From NCBI GenBank assembly GCA_015227615.1, contig JAALGZ010000048.1, forward strand, positions 124,001 to 188,000: 64,000 nucleotides of DNA. Direction: 5' to 3'. Numbering within the stretch: the stretch's first letter is position 1; each line of letters starts with the position of its first letter. The notes under the pieces are model-generated. The model did no database searches and was not told the DNA's origin. It saw only the letters and a program-made list of their open reading frames with translations. The translations under genes were made by a program, and so were the position numbers. This stretch comes from Labyrinthula sp. Ha. Lineage: Eukaryota > Sar > Bigyra > Labyrinthulida > Labyrinthulaceae. Positions 1 to 12,375 of the stretch are shown in pieces.

Positions 1-3000
1 TTGTAGTGGTTAGCCAGCAGTCCATGAACAGCATTATACTTACAAATACTCGGCTAGTCGGAGTTTGAATATTATGTCTGTTTAAGACATGATGAATTCT
101 GATGTTGGGAGAAATGGGTGCAATTCGGGAATTCATGTGAATAGTCAATAATAAAAATAAAACAAGTATTATTAAAATAGATAAAAAAATCTCGTGAAAA
201 ATGTTATAGTATAATATTTTAACTTGATTATATATATCAATTATCAATTATATCGTAATGCACTGTTATCTAACATACTTTACTATTATAAGAAAATGAT
301 CAGAGTATTCAATTATTCCCAAAATTATTTTGGGAATATTGAAGAAATATTTCATAAAATATATCCAGTAGTGAGGACATAATACCCGGGCGAGAAATAA
401 GTTACAATGAACTTTCTTCTTTCGTCTATCTTTGCTATGAAAGAACGGCAGCTCGTAACCGGCAGGTGGTCACCAATTTCTAGTAAGATTTATATGTGAA
501 AGGTCCTTTTAGTGAAAGTAACTCGTTTGCGGCAAGTTGTCGCAGCTAAAGATGGTCAAGGACACCAGAGCTTTACCTTGAGCTCATACGCGAACTGAAA
601 TGAATTAAAAAATATGACCCATAATTATGAAAGGGTTGAAAGTAGTATTCCACAAAAGTAGAATTAAAATAATTAAACTTTGAGAGAAGGGTTACTTCCA
701 AGTAAAGTTTATTTTTTTTGTAAATCATCCAGCCATGCAGAAATAAATGTTAACTAGTTTGCCAGCTGCTGCCTAACTGGAGAAGTTTATTGACTTACAT
801 ATGGAATTATAATTCCTGAGGGGATAAGTAAAATCGAGCCTCCTGGGTGCCTACGGATTAGTTTGATTTGTTTGAAAAGATCTTTAACCTTATGATTTAT
901 TCTATTTTATATATTTAAACGGCTAACTGATGTACTGGAGCGTATATGCCAAGTTGTTTAACTTTATTTAATTTGTTTCACTAACCTCTTAGAATATAAT
1001 TCGCTTACTAAAGGTTATAGTTATTCACTTACTTAGGACTAAACTATGTTGTTATAAGCTGTACAGAACTCTAGGCTGAATTTGATCTCAATGTTAATAA
1101 CTTTCTTGTTGCATGTATAAGTGTTTGCTCTTTAATTATTGCCCCAAAATATTACGTGGATACTCTACCACTAACTCTGCTGTATAAATACTGACTACTT
1201 CATTTTCACATGCAAGGGTAGCACTTGCTACACTAGGTAAATATCTGTTTAACAACCTCATTTAAATCTCGGGCACCAAAGTTATTACTAGCGGGACCAA
1301 GAATTTCTCCTGTTGTGGAGCTGTTCTATGTATATGAGATCAACTATTATAGTAAAGTTAGCCAAAGCGCTAAGAATTGAGATTTTAAGATGATAGACGC
1401 AAACTCTAGACATTTTAGCTTCCACATATGGTTTGACCTTGAGGCATATGGTTGGAGGTTTAGATTGGCGCTGCACCTGAGCTTACGAAAAAATGTTTTA
1501 AGAAGTTGAATAAGGTTAATTAAGTGTGGTATAACCAGATCAATTACAGAAACTGAAACTACCAATAAAAAAATTGATGCAACGCTTTGCCCCTAGCGAA
1601 ATAAACACTCTGTCTTTCAAGTTTTAGGAACTGACCCATATTTGAAAAGTTTCATCGAAGGTCAATAAATCACTATTTTACCTTAAAACCTTGTGTTTAA
1701 TTCTTACTTTGTTTCTTTTATGAAGGGCCAAAAGAAGATTTGCAGTTCCAACCCTTTAAGCAGCCAGGACAACTACGTTTCCACACAATTTCCTAGGAAC
1801 CCATTGTATTCCAAAATATGAACTGCAGCCATAATGACTGAAAAAATGAGGTCAACACTAAGCAAACAAGAAGTAAAATTGTGCTAAAGCTCTGATATGC
1901 TTTCTGTAGTATTACCTGAGTAGTACGGTATCATGGTACCGTCTTACATCTTCATCCATTGGTGATATTTTAAAAACATTTAATAAATAAAAGCTCTTCA
2001 AGTATGTGCAAAGTTAGATTATATCAGCATTAATAAAACCCTGGGGAAAGCTCCAGTAACCCTTAGAAAAATATTGCTTCTGATTGATTGCATTCATTTA
2101 GTTCAATTGTAAAAACACATCTGTCCAGACTTTATGTGTTGCTTTTCCACTCATAATTTCTTCCAAATTTCCCCAAATCAGCTACCCAACATTCATAATT
2201 TAAGTATGAGGCATGCCCCATCTCCGAAGATACTAAGGAAGTTACTTAGGTGAGCGAGCATTCATTTTCTGCTGCCTAGGGTGTTAAAGATATCTTGAGA
2301 AATGACGTATTATAGAGTTAATATAAAAAGCTTACAAACAGTACCAATGTCATTTAGAGTGATAATAAGTCGATACAAATTTTTATTATTCTGAGTTATT
2401 ACTTCTTAGGGTTTCATAATTATAGGATATTACTAGGCAGTACTTTTCTCAAAAAAGTCTTCTTTTTATTGAAGGTCCCTCAGTTTTTGTTGAACATCCA
2501 GATGCTGTAGCTTACCATCTTGATCACCTACTTTTGCGGAAGAAAGCAAGAATAGAGACAGTTTCGTTGAAATGGCTCAACCCTCTGATGTAGAAAATAC
2601 TTTACAAACACAAAAACGAGACAAGAATTTGAAGAAAATATTACACATAGCGAGTAAGTGCGCTTAACATAGAGTAAGTCAGAACAGCCAAATGACCATA
2701 GCCGATTTAAAACACAAAAGGTACAAAGCCATTGTATATAAAGTTTTCTAGCATTTACTATTTATTACACAGAGTTAGGTTAAGCATTATATTCTTTTCT
2801 CAAAGAATCATCGTAATAGTACAACGTTTCAGTTGCGGTATAGTTGCTTCGTTTTGAGATATTGTAAAATGGTCTTAGCTCTCATTCTTATGGAATTAAC
2901 TCTTTAGTGCGAATCTATAAGCCTGATCTAAATAAAAAGTTCAGGTTAAGTAGTTATTAAGCTTTTTAAATTGTTGTAGATTTTGAGAAATATATTGAAA

Positions 3001-3526
3001 AGGAAGACATAAATATATGGACTTCATTTTCTTGCATAATATTAAGTATTTCATTCTTGATGAGAAATACTCATATTGTTGCATGAAAGCAAGTAATGAG
3101 CAGTAACAAATATACAAAGCTTCAAGAATCTATTGACAGGGAGTGCAGACCTCATATTTCAGGGTTACAGAAGGCTAGATATAGTTTCCTCTATTAAAGG
3201 CAATTTTGCAGCCTTGGTTCAAAAGTAGCATTTTGCTCCTCACTGCTAAAACTCAGAGCAAGATTCGATGTCCATACTGAACACTTATAGTCTTAACCGA
3301 TCAAATCTATCTAGAGTAAGAACACAAAAAACTATTTTCCAACTCAACACAGAATTTTATGCACTTCTAACTCGAAGGCAAGTAATACTATTTCAACCTC
3401 AAAGCAAGCTAAACCAGTTAAACAGGCAAAAAGCACGTCATAAACAAAGACGGGTTAACTTGTACACACAGATAGTTAAGTTTCTTGCAATAAAAAGGTT
3501 AGACGGCAGTAAGAAATGATAGTCAC
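1..3526. other. Gene-free AT-rich stretch
   Basis: Stops are frequent in all frames and no domain-like translation is seen. The only open frame of note is an ATG-started 83-codon frame at 3268-3519 (+). It is rich in Gln, Arg and Lys and ends 7 bp from the stop of the convergent WW/J-domain gene. It has no recognisable motif and I do not call it a gene. No tRNA, rRNA or repeat array was recognised. Confidence 0.5.
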
Positions 3527-5284
3527 TTATTTCTTTTTCTTTTTTGGCGGTGGAGGAGGTGGTTTTTTCTTCTTAGTCTTAGCCTTTGGCTTTTTCTTTA
3601 TAGGAAACTTCTCATAGTGTTTCTTAATCTCCTCAAAATCTTTTTGTTCACAACATCTCAACAAATTAATCCTTGAAGCTAGAAAATCCCTCTGCTGCTT
3701 ACTCACACATTCCATATCAATTGATCTCTCCTTAGAAACTATAGAAAAATACGTTTCCTCCTTTTCTTTCAATCCAGTTCTCTTAAACACGTCTGTATTA
3801 ATACCTAACTTAATCTCAACAATATCAGTCAATTTAACACCCTTAATGCTCTTAATTTCTTGAGGGGTTTGAGGTTCCAAAATTCTAACAGGCCCAGTAT
3901 TTATATGTGTTCGTGTATGATTTAACCATAAAAATCTATGCCTTGCTGGATAATAACTAAGCTTGCCAGAAAACTTCAACCCTAATCTCCTATCTTTTCT
4001 ACCATGTTTTTTCAACTTTAGCCCAGAAATTATATAATTCACAAAAGCGCCTAAAGTTTTGGAATGAATTAAATAGTCTTCCAGTCCTAAATGGTCATAT
4101 AAACTCCTTTCCCACTTGTCCCCCAGTACTTTATAAGCATCCTTTACCAAATTAGATCGCTCTGTTGTTTCTCTTTCAGTCAAGTCCTCATCAAACTCTC
4201 CAGCAGCCGCTTTTCTTTTTCTTTTGTCTGGATGGTACCGAATCATTAATTTAAAGTAAGCTTTCTTCAGTTGTCCACCAGTAGCACCTTTCTCTACACC
4301 AAGCAGTTTATAATAATCACCCTTTCCATTCTTAAGAAGTTTTATTTGCTCATATTTTTCTTTGGCTTGTTCTTTTGCTTTTCGTTCTGCTTCTATTGCT
4401 TTGAAGTCATCTTTGAAATTATTTACTTCGGATTCATAGGTCAACATAGGTGTAAATTCCTCGCTCATGTATGAGTTATTATAATCCTTTGTATTAGGCA
4501 ACTCCACATGAATATCCGAGCAAGAAGACTGAGCTTTATTCTGATTTTTCATTTCTTTTTCCATCTGCTTCTTTTTCTTGTGTAGTTTAGATACTAACTT
4601 ATTTGCTTTCTCCTTCACTGATTTTGCAAAGTTCTCCAACTCATCATAAACCTCCTGGTCCGAATTATTCTCTACCAAATCTTTTTGTCTAGCTTTAATA
4701 TCCTCTACATACTTGCACAGCACTTCATACTCTTCTATTAAGTTTGTTCCCGCCTTTTTTATTTTTCGTCTTTCTGGTAACACAACACTGGGTTTATTCT
4801 CAACACTTGTTTTTGCAGCTTTTACAGAAGGACTTAGCCGAGGTTGATATTCATACTTTACGGTAAAGTCATCATTATTCTGTGTTGATGAAACTGATTT
4901 CAGTTCATCCGGAATATTTGCATTCTCCTTTTCTTCTGCGTTGGAGCCAAATCCACCATCTGAAGTTTGTAAATCTGAGTTATCCCATACAGAAGTTTGA
5001 CTCAATTTATTGAAATAATAACTTCTTTGGTGCTCCTCTGAAAATATTTTTACCCAGTCTTGGTTTTTGCTCAATTCCGGTTGTGGAACTCTTGCCTTGA
5101 TTCGATCTCCATCCTCCTCAAGAACCAGTTTTTGCTTATCGTGGCCGGGAGGTTTCAAATCAATTTCGGGTTTCGTCCAAGTACTTTTTCTACTTCTTCT
5201 ATTATAGTAAAATTTTCTTTTATGCGATACATCATACTTTTCAAGCCAACCATCTCCAAGCAGAGAAAGTGTTTTAAACTTCAT
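3527..5284 (-). CDS. WW-WW-coiled-coil-J-domain protein with C-terminal PH-like domain
   Basis: Single-exon gene of 585 aa. The start is the ATG at 5284, because the open frame extends 24 nt upstream only to a TTG. Seen: a WW domain at about residues 10-40 (W13, W36, P39) and a second at about 72-102; a charged, Lys/Glu-rich coiled-coil region (about 180-320) with a KKKKK stretch; a J domain from about 321 (DYYKLLGVEKGAT, then the HPD signature in YHPDKRKRK); a region at about 465-545 reading GVKLTDIVEIKLG ... YFSIVSKERSID, which resembles the PH-like fold; and a tail of Lys blocks around six prolines. Known: J domains stimulate Hsp70 ATPase, and WW domains bind Pro-rich ligands. Inferred: an Hsp70 co-chaperone recruited to Pro-rich partners or phosphoinositide membranes, with the PPPPPP tail a possible ligand for WW domains. 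The combination is unusual; I know no standard family with this order. The J domain has an insertion between HPD and the helix III/IV region. Confidence 0.9.
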   Translation of the reverse strand: MKFKTLSLLGDGWLEKYDVSHKRKFYYNRRSRKSTWTKPEIDLKPPGHDKQKLVLEEDGDRIKARVPQPELSKNQDWVKIFSEEHQRSYYFNKLSQTSVWDNSDLQTSDGGFGSNAEEKENANIPDELKSVSSTQNNDDFTVKYEYQPRLSPSVKAAKTSVENKPSVVLPERRKIKKAGTNLIEEYEVLCKYVEDIKARQKDLVENNSDQEVYDELENFAKSVKEKANKLVSKLHKKKKQMEKEMKNQNKAQSSCSDIHVELPNTKDYNNSYMSEEFTPMLTYESEVNNFKDDFKAIEAERKAKEQAKEKYEQIKLLKNGKGDYYKLLGVEKGATGGQLKKAYFKLMIRYHPDKRKRKAAAGEFDEDLTERETTERSNLVKDAYKVLGDKWERSLYDHLGLEDYLIHSKTLGAFVNYIISGLKLKKHGRKDRRLGLKFSGKLSYYPARHRFLWLNHTRTHINTGPVRILEPQTPQEIKSIKGVKLTDIVEIKLGINTDVFKRTGLKEKEETYFSIVSKERSIDMECVSKQQRDFLASRINLLRCCEQKDFEEIKKHYEKFPIKKKPKAKTKKKKPPPPPPKKKKK

Positions 5285-8200
5285 CTTTGAATAAATAAAA
5301 CGGGACAAAAATGGCTATTGGGCCATGTGGCCTGAATCCCAATTCTACAATAGCCGTTTAGTTTACAAAGGTAAAATACATATGGAGTTTTTCTGCAGCT
5401 GTAAGTTGGGCTAAGCATCCGTACCTCAAGCGATATCATACTCGTAGACCACTTTGGCTCTATATAATACTATTCGTGGGAGATATTTCTTATTGAATAA
5501 ATAAATATGGTACGTGATATTTCTCTTAACAATGGCAAGTTGCCTTTTCGTTCCCTTGGCAAAGAATATATTTATTCCTTATTACAATTGTGTATATACT
5601 TCACAGCTCTGTAGAACTGTATCTAAACGTAGCCAAATGACTTTATGTTGTTGATAGCGTGATATACTTTATTCCTCTGGTGATGTTATAAAAATGTTTA
5701 GCAAATATTTTCTAACATGTTTCAGCAGAAGAAAACATCCTAACAAATAATACTAAGTAGAAAGGAAGTAGTGAATTGATAAATATTTATGGAATTTGGT
5801 TGACCCTCCAGTATTTCAAAGCTTAGTCGAAGTTGAAAAAACGCTTTCTTTAGTTAAAAAATGAAGCTCGAATGAACAGAGCTATAAGAAAAGAGCTTCC
5901 TGGTCAGAGTTCGTATTATAATTTCATTGTTCTGCTTGTAAGGGCCAATCCAGACAACCCAACAGATATTTCATTTTGAAAAAAGTAATGTTGTGTAACT
6001 ACGGGATTCTTGCTTCTTCTTATATGCTCATCGAACATTTAATTTATTTTACCTGAAGAAGTAACCCTGTACTTGTTTCCACGAAACAATGGGAAACCGA
6101 TTATACATGATAATGCAGAAATACAGAATCTAAAACATAAGCCGAGAGATTGCCAAGCATGAAGCCCAGAGATAAAACTTTTTTGTAAGTGAATAGCTTA
6201 ATTGGTTAGTCTTTAAGCACGATTTCTTCATGGGTAAACGATATGGGTTTAGAAGAGCTTTTACGGGCATGGACTATCATGCGGTTGGCACTGGATGCGA
6301 TAAGAAAGGCTTGAGAATAGATATCTCTTTAAATTGATGACTATGGAGCAAACAAGAACCAAATTGTTTAAGTAGTGCCAATGAATCATACATCAATTTT
6401 TCACTCGAGCCCCTTTCTAGATACTTAACGATAGCTAAAACATAATAAGCAAATCTTACCCGTTCACAGTTTAGGTTATTTTTCTAGCATGGTAAATATT
6501 GGCTGGTTATAAAAAAGGCAAAGATACGGGCAGGCTCTGAGCTTCTACACTTTGCGGTGCTAGTTTACAATTAAGTTGACCCTGTTCCTATGGAATATCC
6601 CGAGCCATTATTAGTTCAGAAATAGCACCAACTTTCCATCTAGAATTGGCAAGGTCTGAAATAAAAATTGTTTAGTGACACCTCTGTAACATTAAATTCT
6701 ATGGCCAACTTTTTCTTTGAAGTAATCTTGATAAATTGCTTTTTTTTGTGATCAGTGTTCAACCCATCTCCCTTAGCTAAAATTTCACCCTTCACCCCCG
6801 GAAATATTGAGTTCATAATAAGCTTAAACAAAAATTGAATTCACATTCTTAATGGAAAAGATGATAATGTATATTACACTTTTACGTTGTATCCATGTTA
6901 TATACTTTATTTCCATGCAGGAAGCATACAGAATGAGTTCTTTCAGGTATTCCCTAGCAGTCAAATATATAGAATGCAGGAAAGATTACTTGAGAATAGA
7001 ATACCATTGAAGCGCCTCTGGCACATTCCCTTCCTTAGTACCCCATTTTTCATAATGTTTCCCATAGTTCGATGGTGAGATTTAAAGCGCTGGAATAGTT
7101 CACTAGAAAATCTAGTCATCTATCTCACGATGCCATGGATTTTAAGTTTCAATGTAATCCAGTATTATTAACTAACAGTTCCTAACTGCAGGATATCATA
7201 AATGGGAAGAAATCCTTTACTTCTTGGCTATAAAAGAGCTAGTATATCTCCGTGGCGGCCTCTTAGCATGGCTAAATTATTTAGCAGTTCCTTCTTGCAT
7301 GAAATTGAATCATCTAGGTTATTCTGATAGATTTCTCTGACTTAAGCTTCGTTCTTAGCATTTTGCATTTGGCTCATAGTGCTATCGATAGTGAGTATAG
7401 ATGGTAAGGCAAGAGCTAAATAGGGGTCGAGACTAAAAAACAACCATCAATAATCACAAAATTTATTAAGGGATTCTAGATAAAACTACTTTCTTAGGCT
7501 TTGTTAGAAATCAATTTGTTTCTACTTGGTATTTGATGGCCACCAATAATATGGGGCACATTACATTAGAGAATCGCCTTGTGAAAGGTTTGAGAAAGGC
7601 CATTTGCTCTGAAAAAAAACATAGCTCTATGTTGATACGGAAAATATATGCAGACATTGTTCATACAGAGGGCATAGTCCGCATAGATGCATAGTTGGCA
7701 CTAAATTTTAGATTTAAAGTCTTTAGGCGAAGGTAGTGTTCTACAGTAGTGTAAATATCTTGAAGCCCACATGCCAAACAACCTTCACACTACCGTTTCA
7801 TATTCAAGAAAGGAAAAGTTTGAGTTGTGCAGAATAATACGACCAAACAAAGCAAATTGAGATAAAATCCTACAGAAAAAGTAAGCATCCGACACCTGAT
7901 TAAGAAATGAAATTGATGTATTTGATACCTCCGCTTGGTAGCCTAGTATAGGTCCTAGACTAACGTTAAGTAAGTTTGTAATATAGAATGTTTTGGTAGC
8001 GGTTAATATAAGTCTTAAGTTTTGAAATACATACTTCTGCACATCTTAGGAGATTTATATAAGAGACAGAGGAACCGATTGCGCTACAAAGTGACAAAAA
8101 GGCATAATCATAGTAAGCCCGAGCCCTCAGTCAGAGTTTTGCAAGTTTGATTCAAAAAATCAGGGGTAGCTATTAATAGGGATACCCTTATCTATTTTTT

Positions 8201-10173
8201 CAGTAAATATTTCAAGTTGTATCTGTTTCAGTTTTCTGAAGCAAGAATTTCATTCGATATGTCCTTTCCAAAACTCTGTCAGTTTCTGTTCAGTAGATTT
8301 CTTGCACTCTGTTTTATGGTGAAACATCAATAATGCACCATGACATAGCGCAGTGCTAGTAAAACTTAGCTATGTTAATAGCATAAATTCTGTTTGTGAT
8401 TACAGCAAATGATTCTTAGCAACATATCTGATCACCGTCAAATATTTTTCTCTTGTTTTTCGTGCCCTTTTACAATTCCTGTGAACAGTAAACCAGTTGA
8501 ATACGGAAGGTGGCTCAACTTGCTTGCACTGATATTTGAAGTGGTTACTATTCAGCAAAAGAACTTTCTTTAGGATGTTATGTTCCCATTTTAGCAAAGA
8601 AAACGAGAACTAAGGATTAAACGCTAATAAGAGCAGAAAGCTCTATATCATATGTTGTAGACTCAATTCAAAACCTTCTATTCGAATATCTCCACTACAC
8701 AAAGTAGAATTGAAAAATAGTTCCAAATAAACTGTATGGAACAGATCCCATCACTCCTCGCATAAAGAAGGATGCCTTGTCTTAAATATACTGTGCTGAC
8801 GACTGGGTGGACAAAACTTAACGTATGGATTCTTTACACATCATGTTCTTGGCTCTTTGAACTAAAGCCCCACACTTGTTTATATGTAGCGATATTTGGC
8901 AAGAAAATTAAATATTTCTTTCCTGTTGTTTTTTGTTGGAGAATTTAGAGCAACAGTAGTGGAACTAACCTGTTGAACTCTAACAATGTTCTAAGATATT
9001 AACTTCTTCGAAACAAACTTCCTCTCTGCCAGCGATGTTCATTTCAGTAATCAAGCTATTGCTTTCACAAAGCTCAAAACGAAAGTTTTGAAGAGTTTCA
9101 ATGCTTAACTTAATAGGTTTCGTAGTTCTACTTAGATTTCCTAATCATTGAACGGAAACTTGGAGTCAAGTTTCGGGTTTCTTAGTTGCCTGCGTTCTTA
9201 AACAATGACCACCGCCCAAAATATCATGAGAGTTGAAAGATGCAACAAACACGTGAAGATAACACATAATACTTGTGCAGGTTTATTCTTGGAAGCATGT
9301 ATTATCCCTGCAGTTGATCGAGCTTAAGAATTTTTAAACACAAATACGGGATCCAGGTTGCATTTGAGATATAAGGGAATGAGAACTAGGAAACAATGTT
9401 CCTTGTCGCGCGACCTATTCTCCCTCCTTGTTCTACCTGTGAATTTGTGTCTTGCACCTAGATAGCAAACTAAGTGTCAAGAAACATCAGCAGATGGCAT
9501 AGGAAGGTATACAAGAAGATATACTAGATATGCGAGCTCAAAGACAAGGAAGAATTATATGTATCAAACTGATAGAGTTCAAGATATAGCACTTGTATAT
9601 GTACAATCTTGTGTATCCATGACGTTTTTTGCTTGTTCTAACCACCTATCAATGTTATCTATAGAGTACTAATCAATCTTACAAAAAACATAAAGTATGT
9701 TTGTCGCTAATAAAAAATGATTCTAGCAACCCAAAGTATGCAAAGTCCATCTTAAACTTTTGAATATTGCTTAATATTAATATATTTCAAAAGAAAAAAA
9801 GGATATCTACTTAAAATCTTTCTTTAGAAGAAAAAAAGTCCCGAGACAAGAAAGTTTATATCTATATATCTCATTCAGTTATCTTAAGTAAAATGTTATC
9901 GACCCATTTTTCCATTCACCTAAACTACGCTACTTCGGCATTTTAAGCACTTCCAATTTACGAACCATCTCTACCTTATTTGTCTTCCCAATTTTAAAGA
10001 CATTATAGTATGATTTCATTCTAAATTTAGTATGACCGTATTTCTTCTTAATCCCGAAGTGAATTCTCTACCATAAAATTCTAAATCCCGAAATCAGAGA
10101 TATATTTTCACTGCATTCAATAAACGAGCCATTTCAAAATACAGCACGGTAAAAAATACAAACTATTAATAAA
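5285..10173. other. Gene-free AT-rich stretch
   Basis: Almost 5 kb with only short open frames (85 codons at most) that lack domain-like sequence. It separates the WW/J-domain gene (read away from it) from the ankyrin-like gene, so it contains both promoters. I see no repeat array, terminal inverted repeat or RNA gene in it. Confidence 0.5.
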
Positions 10174-12201
10174 ATGAACAACAATTCAAGAATACACAGA
10201 TCTATACCAGGACAATCAGGATCAAAACTAGTAAGAACAAAGCTGCTTATGACTCCAGAGCAAAAATTCCAGTACGATGCTTCCCGAGATATGCAGAAGA
10301 AGAAGTCTGGTTCAAGGTTAACAAGATTTCTGAAAGGAACATACACGAAGAAGATTTCTTCACCTAAACAAAAGAGCAGAGAAGGAGTCGATACACTAGC
10401 AGCAGTATCTGTCCCTAAGAATTCCATGGAGAAAAGTTTGAATGAGGATCAAATCCTGTGGAAGTATGTTTTTTCTTTTTTTTTCACTCTTAGTTATTTG
10501 GACTCTACCGAAGAAGGAACAGATTTACAAACACTGTTAAATCTAACTCAAAACGCCGATGTCAACTTTATTAACAACAGAAGATCAACTCTTTCCTGTT
10601 TGTTCACAAATCTTTCTTTATGGTCTCAACCACAACAACCTCAAGTTTTACTTCAATATTTAGGTTTTTTAATTTCTACTTACCATGATAAATTAAAACC
10701 AGTAATTTTAAACAATAGAGCAACAACAAAAACAAAGAAATTAGCCCGTACTAGTGACCATACAAATCAATTATGGGACATTACGAAAACGGGAACCACT
10801 TTTTCAACAGCTTTTGACTTAATTTTGAATAGGTCAATCTGGGATAAAAATGAGTACCAAAAAAGAGTTACAAGGATTAGAAAGTACACAAATAGTGTAA
10901 GTTCTGCACCTAGTTTAACAGAGTCATTACTTGAAAGAGAACATCCTTCATGGAAGAAGAAAGTTCAGCTGATTATGATGTTTGGTGGGATTGACTTTAA
11001 ACAGTATAGAAAAATCATGAAGTGGAAGAAGGAAAAATTTAGACCTGAGTTGGAGTTTTCACGAGAGGCAGCAATTGCTGGAAGGATTGAAGATTTAGAA
11101 ACATTTAGTTTTAGAGAACAGTTATTGCAAAAGTTGTTATGGCATGGTGGTAGTTTAACTAAGAATGTTCTTGAAGACTGTATTCGTCAAGTAAATCCAG
11201 GGATGTTTTTTGATGAAGAAGAAGATTTTTTGTTTAATGGAAAACAAAGACAACAAATTGTTAGTCCTGTTTGGCATGCAGCGCTTAAAACTGCTGATCT
11301 TAAGGTTTTTACTTTTGTATTAAACTATTTGCAAATTAAGACAGCTACGAAAGAACAGATTGCAATTGAGAAAAGTAAGTCTAAGAGGTACTCTAATACT
11401 TTGAGAAAACAAAAAACAATGACTTTAAGAAGAACAAAAAGATTTAATACCTTTACAAATCGTGGTTCAGAAGTAAACAAATACCAAACACTGTTTCTTG
11501 TAACTGATGGATTTGCAGTTTCTGCTACAAGAGGAAAATACAAGATTCAAGAAAAGTACATTTTACGAGCAGCAACTGCATTGCACTTAGCGATTCATTG
11601 TCTTGCTAGAACTTCTGTTTCTGAAACAGCTTTGAAGAAATCAACGGAGATCAAAAGTCTTCTTTTAGTCCATGATTTGATTAAGATGGGTGCTGACGTG
11701 GACAAGATCTGCATGCACAGTTCGATGGATGAAGTGTTTAATGATCTTTGGACTCTTCAGGAAACTGCGCATGATTTAGAGAGTAAAGAGTATGTATTTG
11801 AAACGGCGCTTACACTTGCAATTCGTAAAGGATTCGTTTTAGTTACGTATTTGTTGATTAAAATGGGTGCAAGCTCTAAAAAGGGAGCACTTTTTGCAGA
11901 GATTGGAGAAGGATTAAAGTTTCATGGTAAGAATGTGATGGAACTAGATACAGTTGGATTAGGTGTTGAAAGGAGTTTTAGTAGTATAATGAAGGCGCTT
12001 AGAGTAGCCAAAGGACCAAAGAAGAACGAAAGATTGAAGGGATATAAGAAGTTTACTGCTGATCAATATATTACTTGTTGTTATGAAGATGGAGTTATTG
12101 ATAAAGAAAAGGTGAGATTGTTGAAATTAGCACTTCGAGGAAGACTTGAAGCAGAGGATAAAAAACGATTCAACACTGCATTACCAGATTTCAAGAGGTA
12201 G
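10174..12201 (+). CDS. Divergent ankyrin-like repeat protein, probably with one 30-bp intron
   Basis: Open from the ATG at 10174 to the stop at 12199-12201 (675 codons unspliced). Positions 10464-10493 have every feature of an intron of this genome (GTATGT start, T-rich body, CTCTTAG end, 30 bp). Because 30 is a multiple of three and contains no stop, it is invisible to an ORF scan. Splicing would remove ten residues, mostly Phe, and give 665 aa. Seen in the protein: a basic N terminus; a helical middle; ankyrin-like units in the C-terminal half, TALHLAIHCLA followed by LLVHDLIKMGADVDK, and TALTLAIRKGF followed by LLIKMGASSK. These match the ankyrin TALHLA...LL..GAD pattern but are spaced irregularly by long insertions. 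Likely a protein-interaction scaffold; no catalytic motif is seen. It converges on the nucleolin-like gene with 174 bp between stops. Confidence 0.85.
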   Translation: MNNNSRIHRSIPGQSGSKLVRTKLLMTPEQKFQYDASRDMQKKKSGSRLTRFLKGTYTKKISSPKQKSREGVDTLAAVSVPKNSMEKSLNEDQILWKYVFSFFFTLSYLDSTEEGTDLQTLLNLTQNADVNFINNRRSTLSCLFTNLSLWSQPQQPQVLLQYLGFLISTYHDKLKPVILNNRATTKTKKLARTSDHTNQLWDITKTGTTFSTAFDLILNRSIWDKNEYQKRVTRIRKYTNSVSSAPSLTESLLEREHPSWKKKVQLIMMFGGIDFKQYRKIMKWKKEKFRPELEFSREAAIAGRIEDLETFSFREQLLQKLLWHGGSLTKNVLEDCIRQVNPGMFFDEEEDFLFNGKQRQQIVSPVWHAALKTADLKVFTFVLNYLQIKTATKEQIAIEKSKSKRYSNTLRKQKTMTLRRTKRFNTFTNRGSEVNKYQTLFLVTDGFAVSATRGKYKIQEKYILRAATALHLAIHCLARTSVSETALKKSTEIKSLLLVHDLIKMGADVDKICMHSSMDEVFNDLWTLQETAHDLESKEYVFETALTLAIRKGFVLVTYLLIKMGASSKKGALFAEIGEGLKFHGKNVMELDTVGLGVERSFSSIMKALRVAKGPKKNERLKGYKKFTADQYITCCYEDGVIDKEKVRLLKLALRGRLEAEDKKRFNTALPDFKR

Positions 12202-12375
12202 ATGTTTCTTGAGTTGAGTGTATGATTTGTTTATAATAAGAGGGTAGTAAATATTTCTGGGTGAGTTGTATCTTTTTCTGTATATAATAATTGTTAAAGA
12301 AATAGTATTATAGTAAGAGATAAGAGTCTTAATATTAATCTCTACCCAAGACCCTTCAACAAACGCAGAACAGTC

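Noticed and set aside
3268-3519. 83-codon plus-strand ATG frame next to the WW/J-domain gene
   Set aside because: No motif, composition like the surrounding non-coding DNA, and it falls in the expected 3' flank of the convergent gene.
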